This document shows positions 32,051 to 41,274 of a DNA stretch of 64,000 bases, piece after piece. Source of the stretch: G963668345 sp965226215. GTDB lineage: Bacteria; Acidobacteriota; Terriglobia; Bryobacterales; UBA6623. The translations under genes and the position numbers were made by a program. The stretch's first letter is position 1. The number at the start of each line of letters is the position of its first letter. The stretch spans positions 3,410,001 through 3,474,000 of the forward strand of contig CBDDCH010000002.1 of the NCBI GenBank assembly GCA_965226215.1. Reading direction: 5' to 3'. The notes below the pieces were generated by a model that saw nothing but the letters and a program-made list of their open reading frames with translations, made no database searches and was not told the DNA's origin.

Positions 32051-33464
32051 GAGATATTGTCAAATGTTGTGGATGGGCGAGGTCAGGCGGCGTTTTCCTG
32101 AACCATCAATCCATCCTTGAAAACCTTTCCCTCTAAGACATGAACAATCACTTCCGAACCGTTCAGGCGTCGCCAGTGGCGCTCGGCTTGGCGGGCCAGC
32201 ATGAAGACCATCGTTAACGACGCTTCGCGGCTGCCACAACCCTTCGTTCGTCGCTGCCGCAAACGGACCGTCGCAAAGGTGGACTCGATCGGGTTCGTCG
32301 TCCGCAAGTGCCCCCAGTGCTCGGCCGGAAAGTCGTAGAAAGCCAGCAGCACTTGGCGGTCTTTTTCCAGGCACTCGACCGCTTTGGGGAACTTCTTCTC
32401 GTATAGGTTCTTGAAACGGTCCAGAGCGGCCTCCGCCGTCTGCCGACTCTCGGCAAGATAGATGTCGCGCAGCGCCTGCTTGGCTTTGCCCTGCATGCTC
32501 TGCGGCAGCTTATTGAGCACGTTGGCCGTCTTGTGGAGCCAGCAGCGTTGCTCACCGGTCGCCGGATAGACTTTCCGCAGTGCCGCCCAAAACCCCATCG
32601 CTCCGTCGCCCACCGCCAACTTCGGCGGCAGCTCGAGCCCCTGCCGTTTCAAGTCCTCCAGCAACTCCTGCCACGACAGTTCGCTTTCGCGAAAGCCGTC
32701 GTGCACCGCCAGCAGTTGCTTGCGACCGTCTTCGAGTGCTCCCATCACAACCAGCAAACACTGCCGTTCATCGTCCAGACGAACATTCGAGTAGATGCCA
32801 TCGGCCCAAATGTAAACAAACCGCTGGCCGCTGAGGTCACGCTTTGACCAAGCCTCGTACTCGCGGCGCCAGACGTCTTTGAGACGCACCACCGTCGTCG
32901 CCGACAGGCCCGGAGCGTCGGGCCCCAGCAAGGCCTCCAGCGCTTCGCTGAAATCGCCCGTCGAGATCCCTTTCAGGTACAACCAGGGGATCAACTCCTC
33001 CACACTCTTCGTGCGCCGCAGATACGGCGGCAGGATCTGGGAAGTGAAACGAAAGCGCCGGCCCTGCTCATCGACTCGGCGATCGTCGACCCGCGGCGCC
33101 TGGATCTTCAGCTGACCCACGCCGCTGACGATGGTGCGCTCGCGGGCGTGACCGTTGCGCACCACCAGCCGCCGGCCGTCCTGGTCGACTTCGTGCTGAT
33201 GCGTTTCGATGTAGGCGGTCACTTCGGCTTCCACGGCCTTGACGAGCATCTGGCGCGCTCCTTGGCGCAGCACCTCATCCAAGGGCGAGCGTTCCTTTCC
33301 ATCAATGACTTGGGGGTTGACTTGACTGCTGCTCTCAGCAGCTTCACACTGACTCATGGCGTATCCTCCTTGTTCCTTTCCAGAAAACGATTGAGTTGCT
33401 TCCTCAATCGTCAGGATACGCCGCCTCCCCTCAGAGGCTCATCCACAACTTCTGGTTATAGCTC
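32051..33464 (-). mobile_element. IS256-family insertion sequence, copy 1 (1414 bp)
   Basis: Ends were set by comparison with the two other copies. The outer 25 bases of the two ends match as inverted repeats at 19 positions (GAGATATTGTCAAATGTTG against GAGCTATAACCAGAAGTTG, both then TGGATG). The flanking nine bases, CGTGGGCCA and CGTGGGACT, agree at seven positions, so the target duplication is imperfect here. Confidence 0.92.
32083..33357 (-). CDS. IS256-family (mutator-type) transposase, copy 1
   Basis: This 424-residue transposase cuts and joins the ends of its own 1414-bp element. The likely DDE triad is D186 (IWADGIYSNV), D251 (AVGDGAMGFWAAL) and E358 (TTNPIESTFATVR), each in the motif expected for the family, with the CWLHKTANVL helix between the second and third. 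The N-terminus (RQGARQMLVKAVEAEVTAYI) is typical. The start is preceded by AGGAGG. The frame is intact and identical in protein sequence to copy 3. It differs from copy 2 at residues 90, 179 and 303. Confidence 0.96.
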   Translation of the reverse strand: MSQCEAAESSSQVNPQVIDGKERSPLDEVLRQGARQMLVKAVEAEVTAYIETHQHEVDQDGRRLVVRNGHARERTIVSGVGQLKIQAPRVDDRRVDEQGRRFRFTSQILPPYLRRTKSVEELIPWLYLKGISTGDFSEALEALLGPDAPGLSATTVVRLKDVWRREYEAWSKRDLSGQRFVYIWADGIYSNVRLDDERQCLLVVMGALEDGRKQLLAVHDGFRESELSWQELLEDLKRQGLELPPKLAVGDGAMGFWAALRKVYPATGEQRCWLHKTANVLNKLPQSMQGKAKQALRDIYLAESRQTAEAALDRFKNLYEKKFPKAVECLEKDRQVLLAFYDFPAEHWGHLRTTNPIESTFATVRLRQRRTKGCGSREASLTMVFMLARQAERHWRRLNGSEVIVHVLEGKVFKDGLMVQENAA

Positions 33465-33519
33465 CGTGGGACTCCTTGTACCCCTCTAGACCCAGACATC
33501 CAACTATAATGTGCCTGAT

Positions 33520-35705
33520 ATGGCATTGGGCCCAAAGGACGGTCTTATCGACGAGAATCGTGGGGGTCGCTTCCGCTTCCAGTATTTTGGCAGCACGCTT
33601 CACCTCAAGGTCGAGAACGCCTGGGACTTACGTCGCGTAGGCGAACTGGATGAAGCCCACTGGGTCGCCACGAGCGCTCCGATCGCGCCCATCAACGGTG
33701 ACCCCGTCTTCCTCGAGCTTGTGGACACCGACCATGACGGGCGCATAGGATGCTTCGAGCTTCGCCAAGCTATTTCCTGGCTCTTTGAACACCTGAAGAC
33801 TACGCCGGCACCAACGCCGGCAACACCGCCCTGGTGTTGACTGCGATTCGTAATGAGAGCGACGAGGGCCGGCGCATAGTCGAGACCGCGACCAAGATCC
33901 TGGAGCGTCTCGGCTCCACCGAAAAGTCCCGGATCACCCTCGATCAGGTGAGGCGGATTAAGAAGGAGGAGGAGGGCCGGGCGGTCAGCGAGGCGGGGAT
34001 TGTCTTGCCCGAGGCCGCACAGGGTGACGACGCTGCCGCACTCCGCCAGTTTCTGAGCGACATCCTTGCCACTGTCGGCGGCGACTCACATCCCAGTGGT
34101 TCCAAGGGAGTAAGCCGGAAGTACCTGGATGAATTTCTAACCAAGACCGAGTCGTTCCTCTGCTGGCTGGCAAAAGCCGAGCGGGTTGATGGGGAACCCT
34201 TCTCCCCCGTCATGCTTTTGGGCGAGACAACCTCCTCCGCCTACTTCCTGTTCTCCTCCCTACGGAACAAGATCGATGAATACTTCGTACTCTGCCAGAC
34301 CCTCCTCCTGGATCGCCGTGTCGGTGAGCAGATGCTGGTAGGCAGCTCACACCTGGAGGAAGTCGATTTTGCCGATCCTTCCGCCGTCCAATCCCTGCTG
34401 GTCAGATCTCCTCTGGCTCCCCCCCAGCCAGACGGCGTGCTGGACTTCGACAGTCGAATCAATCCCCATTACGCCGTACAGCTCGAGGATCTTCGAAAGG
34501 GGGTTCTCTTGCCCCTGCTGGAAGGCGCAGCCGAGAAGGAAGTGACAAAAGAGCAGTGGGGCCACGTAAAGGAGTGCTTTAGCCCACATGAAAACTGGAT
34601 CGACTCGAAACCGGCTTGCCGGGTCGAGGGCCTGGGCGCTGAAAGATTGCGGGAGTATCTGAACGACTCCCAATTGGTTCGGGCCGCTCGTGAGCTAATG
34701 GATCAGAGCAAGACTACCGCCTTCGTTCTCGATAATGTCCGCCTCCTGGAGAAGGTCATCCTTTACCAGGCCTATCTACTGTCGTTCGCCAACAACTTTG
34801 TGAGTTTTCCCGACCTCTACAACCCGAAAAGACGGGCCCTTTTTGAGATGGGGACACTAATCATGGACGGCCGTCACTTCAACCTGAGCATCCGGGTGCA
34901 CGACCGTTCTCAGCACGCAAACATCGCCCGCGCGAGCAACATGTTAGTGCTCTATGTGGAGGTGGGATCGAAAGAGAAGGGGAAGCTCTATGAGGTTGCC
35001 GTTCCGGTGACCTCCGGCAGCAGGGGAATCTTGTACGTAGGCAAGAGAGGCGTTTTCCATGAGGTGGGTGGTCGGGAGATGGATGCCTTCGTGGTCGAGA
35101 TCGTCGAGAATCCAGTCAGTTTATGGGAAGCCGTCATGGCGCCCTTCCAGCGCTTAGGGCGAGTGGGTACCGGCAAGATCGAGAGGATCACAGGCGCCGC
35201 GGAAGAGAAGCTCGACACCGCGGGCTCGGAAGCTGTCACCGGCGTGCAAGCAGCTTTCGCGAAGAAACAGCCTGCCTCACAAGTCCCACCGGCTCCTTCC
35301 GGCCAAGTGGTTGGTGGGCTGCTGGCGGGAGGAGGCATTGCTCTTGCCGCGCTCGGGTCCTCGGCTGCATTCGTTGTGAAGACCTTCGCCAGCCTTACTT
35401 GGCAATCCACCCTCGCCGGCGTCCTGGCCGCGGTGGCGGCCGTAGCAGTCCCTGCCTCCCTTGTGGCTCATCTAAAGCTTCGCCGGCGGGACCTAAGCGC
35501 GATCCTCGAGGCCTCCGGGTGGGCCATCAACGCGCGCATGCGATTGACCCGACGCCAGGCGGATTACTTTACTTGCGTGCCAGGATACCCGAGCGGCGCA
35601 AGGGGCGTCCGGCGCCGCCGCTGGTTGGTGTGGGCGTTGCTGGCGGCGGCGATTGCAGGCACCGTCGTCCTCATGGTTGTGCTCAGCAGATTTAATTTCC
35701 ACTGA
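33520..35705 (+). pseudogene. EF-hand and two-to-three-span membrane protein of unknown family, frameshifted
   Basis: Two frames join at 33796-33798: the first ends in out-of-frame residues after LFEHLK, and the second reads DYAGTNAGNTALVLTAIRNE, clearly the continuation. One missing base explains it; restored, the gene encodes 728 residues. An EF-hand-like loop DTDHDGRIGCFE is near residue 75. The middle is soluble and unassigned. The C-terminus has hydrophobic spans near VVGGLLAGGGIALAALGSSA, LAGVLAAVAAVAVPASLVA and WLVWALLAAAIAGTVVLMVV. TATAAT-like TATAAT (33505-33510) lies ten bases before ATG 33520, so a leaderless start is possible; GTG 33511 is the alternative. The shift may be a real mutation or a sequencing error. 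Function unknown. Confidence 0.7.
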
Positions 35706-36082
35706 GAAAGAAATTCCCGCGCAAAAGCAAACCTGTCACAACCGAAGGTGGTAACGCTCTGTTAACAGATCAGCTCGTAAGATGGTAATTCCGTTGAGCT
35801 ATCCGATCCTAGCACCGCCAGACCCTGGAGTTGGGGTGGTTTGTGACTCCTCCGACGACGTGCTGAAGGACTCAGGTAGGTGATAGATAGTGCGAACCCG
35901 ATTTCCCGACATCTATCCGCGGACGAGCGCTACGTGGTTCGTTTCGGGGGACTTAGTCCTGCTCGCGGTCGCGAAACTCTTCGTACCCGTTCTGGATGAC
36001 ATGCACCGTGGGTGCGGAGATCTCTTCCACTCCAACTTCAGGGGCGGATTGCTGGTGGGGAACGCGACATCAAGCCAGGTAT
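35706..36082. other. 377-base spacer, no gene recognised
   Basis: A short plus-strand frame from GTG 35890 runs into the TPR gene on the opposite strand and has no ribosome site or family features. The 19 bases at 35953-35971 (TTAGTCCTGCTCGCGGTCG) recur with one difference at 32025-32043, beside IS256 copy 1. Confidence 0.5.
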
Positions 36083-37495
36083 TCAGGGACAGGCCGCCAG
36101 GATTCTTGCCAGCTCGCTTGCCCTTTGTCCCCGCTGGGGGAATCGGCGATGGGCCCTCTCCAACTGATCCCGTGCTTCGTGGAACAGACCCCTACCGGCC
36201 AGAGCTTCGGCCAACTCTATGAGCAATGATTCATCGTCAGGAGCAAGCTTGACAGCCCTCGACCAGTGACGAAAGGCCTCCTGATCGCGCGCCAGCTCGA
36301 GCAGTGATCTTGCCAACCATCGGTGAGCGTCGACGTCCTCGGGAGCGCTCTTCAATAACAACTGAAAATGCTCGGATGCACCCGCATGGTCCCCTTCGCG
36401 GGCCATCAGCACTCCCAAATTGAAATGAACTGCTGTGTGTTCGGGCTCGAGGCGCAGAGCCGCTCGATAATGTTCCCTCGCTGCGGTAGTATCACCGTCT
36501 CTGGCCAGAGCGGTACCCAGGTTGACACGGGCGCGAGCGCTCGTCGGATCTGCCTTCACAGCTTTGGCGGAAGCCCGGGCGGCCTCTCGAAACCGCCCCG
36601 CGTCAAAGGCCAGACGCCCTTCAAGCAGGTGCACTCTTTCTCCGCGGCGTAGCTCCCCCAAGCGATCCACCAGAGGATCTTCGGGACGGACCCCGACGGG
36701 TCCCCGCAGCGCCAAGTGGCGGCGGGCTTGCTCCAACTCTCCCGCTCCGCGGAAAGCCATGGCCAACGAATAGTGAATTCGGTTCGCTTGCGGAACTCTT
36801 TTCAGCGCAGCCTGAAAATGATCAATTGCCTCGCGGTAGCGTTTTGCGCTCAGGGCGAGTTCGCCCAATCCGTTGTGGGCCGCCGCGGAAACGGCGTCCA
36901 GGGCCAAGGCGGATTGGAACTGCTGGCGGGCCTGCTCGCGGCGATTCAGTTGCGCATATACGCTGCCCAAGTAAACGGCCGTGGCTACGTACGCCGCATT
37001 CAGTTTTCTGGCGGAATCGTAGTGAGAGGCAGCTTCTTCGAGTCGGCCAGCCTGCTGGGTCAACTGGCCCAGAAGATGGGGCCAGCGGTAGTCGCCAGGC
37101 GCCAGGCGGGAAGCATTTCGATAGCAGCTCCGGGCCGGGCCACTGAGCTGGTAGGCGTGGTACAGGTGCCCCAACATTCCGTAGCCTTCGGCCAGATCGC
37201 CGTCGGAAACACCGCCGATGTTGGCTTGAGTAAGGACGGAACTTTGCCCAGAGCGAATCTGCTCGGCCACGGAAGATTCCAGGGAATCCAAGTTCGGGAA
37301 CGCTACCGGCTCAAGCCCGGCCTTAGGTGGGGGAAAGATCGGCGGAGCGGGATGCTCCAGCGGATCTTGGCCAGCCGCGCGGCACAGGAGGATTGCCAGT
37401 ATCCCCACGCCGAGCCGGCCAGCAGTGCTCAGAAAGCGCATGCTGTTTGCAAGGCGCCAGGCAGACACGCGAGACGCGCTTTTCCAGATCCTCAT
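36083..37495 (-). CDS. Secreted tetratricopeptide-repeat protein
   Basis: The start is ATG 37495, which overlaps the stop of the upstream gene (ATGA), so translation is coupled. The 470-residue product has an N-terminal export signal (MRFLSTAGRLGVGILAILLC, from residue 18), possibly with the cysteine as a lipoprotein site. From about residue 90 to the end it consists of TPR units, for example HNGLGELALSAKRYREAIDH, ARVNLGTALARDGDTTAARE and VHFNLGVLMAREGDHAGASE, about ten in total. TPR proteins are scaffolds. Its partner is probably the CRTAC1-like protein encoded just upstream. Confidence 0.85.
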   Translation of the reverse strand: MRIWKSASRVSAWRLANSMRFLSTAGRLGVGILAILLCRAAGQDPLEHPAPPIFPPPKAGLEPVAFPNLDSLESSVAEQIRSGQSSVLTQANIGGVSDGDLAEGYGMLGHLYHAYQLSGPARSCYRNASRLAPGDYRWPHLLGQLTQQAGRLEEAASHYDSARKLNAAYVATAVYLGSVYAQLNRREQARQQFQSALALDAVSAAAHNGLGELALSAKRYREAIDHFQAALKRVPQANRIHYSLAMAFRGAGELEQARRHLALRGPVGVRPEDPLVDRLGELRRGERVHLLEGRLAFDAGRFREAARASAKAVKADPTSARARVNLGTALARDGDTTAAREHYRAALRLEPEHTAVHFNLGVLMAREGDHAGASEHFQLLLKSAPEDVDAHRWLARSLLELARDQEAFRHWSRAVKLAPDDESLLIELAEALAGRGLFHEARDQLERAHRRFPQRGQRASELARILAACP

Positions 37496-39252
37496 TTCCC
37501 GGGGGTTCGATGGCCCTTTTGCAAGGTCCAATAGCGGTCGACTGTCAGGGCCCGCCACTGTTCCACAACGCTGGGGCTCCAGTGAACTCGCACTGTTCGG
37601 GGCCGATCATCGTCACCCATGCCCACTAGGATTCGCGAGTCACTCGCCGAACAATAGCTGCCGTCGGAATGTCCCCGGCGCCATAGGCTGGTTCCCCCGG
37701 GAGCAAGCACCTCAACACGGGCTTGCGTCGTGTCGCGATGTGTGCCGTTGCCGAGCAGGCGGAGCCCCAACCAGTGCCGGCAATTGCTCGCTTCGTTGAG
37801 CAGCAACCGGGCGCGGCCATTGTTATTGAACAAGACCACATCCGTGTCACCGTCGTTGTCCACGTCCCCAAATGCCGCTCCACGGCTGACTTCCGGGACT
37901 CGAAAAGTTGGCCCGGCAATGTGGGTGACCTCCTCGAAGCTCGCTCCGCGACGGTTATGAAACAGCTGGTTCGTCTGTTGCAAGGGATACGGTTCTCCTT
38001 CACGTACCCGGTCTTCCAAGAGTCGGACTGCCCCGTTCAGCACCAGCAGATCAAGCCAGCCGTCATTGTCATAGTCGAAAAAGCTGGTCCCAAATCCCGT
38101 GAACGGGAGGCTGGGAGCGTGCAGCCCGAAGGGGATCGTGCGGTCCTCAAAAAACCCGTTGCCGAGGTTTAGGTACAACGTGTTCGACTCACCGTCCAAA
38201 TGAGTGATGAAAAGGTCTTCGTCGCCGTCCCCATCGACGTCCGCCACAGCGACTCCCATGCTCGCTTCGGCCTGCCCCGCATGATTCAAAGCCACGCCCG
38301 CAAGCAAAGCCTCATCGACGAAACCGCGCCCCTGCTGATTCGTCCACAGTCGATTCGGATCACCATCGTTGGCAACATAAATGTCCGTCCAGCCGTCGCC
38401 GTTGAGATCGGTTGCAACCACCCCCAAACCGGCTCCGAGAGCCTGCGAGATTCCGGCCCTGGCTGTTACGTCTTGGAACCTGCCGTCTGCTTGATTGCGG
38501 AACAGGCGGTCGCCCACGGGATGGTAAGCGTCCGGTCCGCAGTAGTCTCGAGCGCTTGAATAAGCGAAACACTCGACCTTCTTATCGATTGAGAAATCCA
38601 CGTAATTCGTCACGTAAAGGTCGAGCCACCCATCGCCGTCAAAGTCGAAGAAAGTAGCGCTTGTGCTCCAGCGGGGGTCGTCGGTCCCCGTTTCGCCGGT
38701 TACATCGGCGAAAGTGCCGTTCCCGTTATTCCGCAGCATCTGATTCGAGCCGAGATTCGTCACGTAAAGGTCGACCCAGCCGTCGTTATCATAGTCGCCC
38801 GTCGCCACCCCCATTCCATATCCGAAAGCCTTGATGCCGCTGGCCTCGGTGACGTCAGTAAAGTGCAGCTCCCCGGCCCCGTCCGCGCTCTGGAGATCGT
38901 TCCGATATAAGCGATCGCCTGGAACGATCTTGCCCTGCCGGTTCCCCTTCGTTAGCCGGGCGCCTTGAACCAGGTAAAGGTCGAGATCCCCGTCGTTGTC
39001 GTAGTCGAATAAAGCGCCCCCCGATCCGGTAATCTCAGGAAGATAGAACTCTCCGCTGACCCCGTTGAAGTGCACAAAGTCAATTGCTGACTTGCGCGTG
39101 GCGTCCCGCAGGATGGCCGGTTCGGCGACTTCTGTTGCCGGCTCGCTACATCCTACGAGCGTGGATGTCACCAGGATGATCCGCAGTGTCAAGGCGGGAA
39201 CCCAATGCCCGCCGCGATAGGGAACGCGACCAGATTCACGGATTTGCGGCAA
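37492..39252 (-). CDS. CRTAC1-family protein (FG-GAP/VCBS repeats with ASPIC/UnbV domain)
   Basis: The 586-residue frame begins at TTG 39252. Another start a few codons later, just before LTLRIILVTSTLVGCSEP, would leave a neat lipoprotein signal, so it is probably a lipoprotein. Seven calcium-binding propeller repeats are visible, such as FDYDNDGDLDLYLVQ, GDYDNDGWVDLYVTN, TDLNGDGWTDIYVAND and GDVDNDGDTDVVLFN. The C-terminal ASPIC/UnbV domain covers about 480-575 (CRHWLGLRLLGNGTHRDT, GRRGHSDGSYCSASDSRI-like region). It is coupled to the TPR gene. This pairing recurs in Acidobacteriota and Planctomycetota, but the function is unknown. Confidence 0.88.
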   Translation of the reverse strand: MPQIRESGRVPYRGGHWVPALTLRIILVTSTLVGCSEPATEVAEPAILRDATRKSAIDFVHFNGVSGEFYLPEITGSGGALFDYDNDGDLDLYLVQGARLTKGNRQGKIVPGDRLYRNDLQSADGAGELHFTDVTEASGIKAFGYGMGVATGDYDNDGWVDLYVTNLGSNQMLRNNGNGTFADVTGETGTDDPRWSTSATFFDFDGDGWLDLYVTNYVDFSIDKKVECFAYSSARDYCGPDAYHPVGDRLFRNQADGRFQDVTARAGISQALGAGLGVVATDLNGDGWTDIYVANDGDPNRLWTNQQGRGFVDEALLAGVALNHAGQAEASMGVAVADVDGDGDEDLFITHLDGESNTLYLNLGNGFFEDRTIPFGLHAPSLPFTGFGTSFFDYDNDGWLDLLVLNGAVRLLEDRVREGEPYPLQQTNQLFHNRRGASFEEVTHIAGPTFRVPEVSRGAAFGDVDNDGDTDVVLFNNNGRARLLLNEASNCRHWLGLRLLGNGTHRDTTQARVEVLAPGGTSLWRRGHSDGSYCSASDSRILVGMGDDDRPRTVRVHWSPSVVEQWRALTVDRYWTLQKGHRTPGK

Positions 39253-39310
39253 TACGTTCGACCACCTGCTGACCTAGTCGCCAATCTCCGCTTACGGCGC
39301 CCTTCTTCCC

Positions 39311-41274
39311 TCACTGAAAGGCGGCCGTAATCCCTTCCTGGCTGCAATTCTCCCCGGAGCAGATTTGAATCGGCACGGCCGGCCCCGAGGGCTGATTCGT
39401 GGGCGCGAGATTCCACTGGTTTACGCCGCAGACCAAAAAGGGCGCCGAGCCGCCATATAGAACCTGAGCCTCCACACCGCCGATGAACGCCCTCTGCGGC
39501 AGCTGCAGTCTGGGGAACGGCTCTTGCGAGGGACCAAAACCCGCGTCCGGGCAGGGCGGATCGACCAAGCCCCCGCCCGTACCGTAGACCACGATGAAGC
39601 CGTCGGATGGGGCCGGGTTGTTGGGCCCGTTTACCGAAAAGTCCGGATTCAGGATAGCGCCCTGCCCTTGACCCGTCGCGTTCAGCGCGAAGATGCCGGG
39701 GTTACTCTCGACAATCGGCACGCGCAAGGTGTTGGAAAGGTCGCCGTCGACCTCGAACTGAACAGTCGCAAAAAGTTCCTCTTCCTGCGCCACGCGCAGA
39801 AAACGAAACCCGACTGAGAAACGGAATACGTAGCTGCTCTGAAACTCTGAAGCGTAGATCATCGGGGCCCGCTCTCCGTCGACGAGCACACTAGTCTCGC
39901 CCAGGCTGTTCGTCACCATACCGTCGGACCCGATCTCCAGGCCGACAAGCTCATCCGGTCCCACGTTCGTTCCGAATTGGACGACCATCTCCTGCGGTGC
40001 GACGCCGCCGCCGGGGGCCTGCTCGTACTTCGCGGCGCTGACCAGGCCGTTTTCAGGCAGCAATATCCGGCTGATCTTGGCCCCGGTAGCGTCCCACGGC
40101 AGACCCCCGAAATTGTTCTGAAACGCCCCCGGCGTCGTCAAAGCGCCAAGCCCATTAATCCCGATGATGTAAATCTGGCTAAAGGGATCAAAGGTAACGT
40201 CGGTCACGTTCGAGTTGCGGTTGCCCCACATGTAGGTCGAATAGTACAGCTCGGTGAAATCTGGAGAGAACATCGTTAAGTACCCGCCGAAGACGCCGTT
40301 GAGATTGGAAAAGGCCGCGTCGGGCGTCGTGGGGATCTGCGAGAAAGTCAGGCCGACAACGGCGGGCGCCCCATTGGGGTCGAGGGCCATTCTCGATGCT
40401 TGATCGAAGTTGTTCCCGCCGGCGTAGGTGGTCCGGAACTCGGCCGTGCCGGTCTCCGGGTTGAACTCCATAACACTTACGACGAGGCTCTGGGGTCCGC
40501 TTGGATAATCCTCCATGACCACGCCCTCGGATGTGGGCACGTCGTCGGACTTGGCGCTATAGAAGAAATACACTTTGTCCTTATTTCTGGGACCTCCTAG
40601 GCTGCTTTCGGAGATTTCGAAGAACACCTCGCTTTCGTCACCTGTCCCACCAGGCAGATAGGTGGCGAACGCCACCTCGTCCTCCGCCGACGGCCAAGCG
40701 GGTGCGAAGGCGGGGTCGAGGCGCAAGACGGTCACATGCCCATCGGTTCCGCCAGCCCGAGTCGGGTGGGGTACGCCGAATTCGGCCATGTTGTCCGAAT
40801 CCGTGGTCATCGCGACGAAGACGGCGTTCTCGTCGAAGCGAAAACCTACGTTTATGCTGAATTTGGAGAAGCCCAGCGAGTCGACAAAATCCGTGCCGTT
40901 CCCACCCAGCAGAGAGGTGGACCGGTTGTCCACGGCGAAGGTGGGACCCACAGTGGTGTCCAGCTGAAGAACATCAACCCAGCCGTCCGAATCCCCGGCG
41001 CGTTCCGATTGGAAGGCGTCCGAAGTCGCCGGGAAGTTCGACGAGTTTGTGGAGCCACCAGTCAGTACGAACGCCGTGTCTTCCACACGCAGGAAGTCAA
41101 TCCCCGCGCCACCCTCGTCTTGGAAGCATCCGAGAGTACCGGCGTGGAGGAGGCCCCCATCAGGATCGACGACGACAGTGAAGGCGTCGCGCCCTCCGGC
41201 CCACGTGCTGCCGTCGGTGTTCGGGAAGCCGCGGGACTCGGTAAACCCGGTAATGTAGGCGTTGCCGTCCCTGT
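39311..41274 (-). pseudogene. TIGR03437/SBBP-type secreted protein, C-terminal two thirds (split by an insertion)
   Basis: This is the distal part of a gene whose first part is at 42846-43883. It begins in frame at RDGNAYITGFTESRGFPN, the second half of an SBBP-type propeller repeat, and continues through further repeats. The last 230 residues form a TIGR03437 domain: VVQFGTNVGPDELVGL, VDGERAPMIYAS, QGQGAILNPDFSVN, FIGGVEAQVLYGGSAPFLV and SGPAVPIQICSGENCS. Removing the 1571-bp element and one copy of its 5-base duplication restores a single 999-codon frame. TIGR03437 is strongly associated with Solibacter-type Acidobacteriota. Confidence 0.88.

Noticed and set aside
33790..33805. Programmed frameshift in the EF-hand membrane protein
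   Set aside because: There is no slippery heptamer or clear downstream structure; a one-base loss or sequencing error is simpler.
35890..36222. A 110-codon plus-strand frame
   Set aside because: It starts at GTG without a ribosome site and its second half is antisense to the TPR gene.
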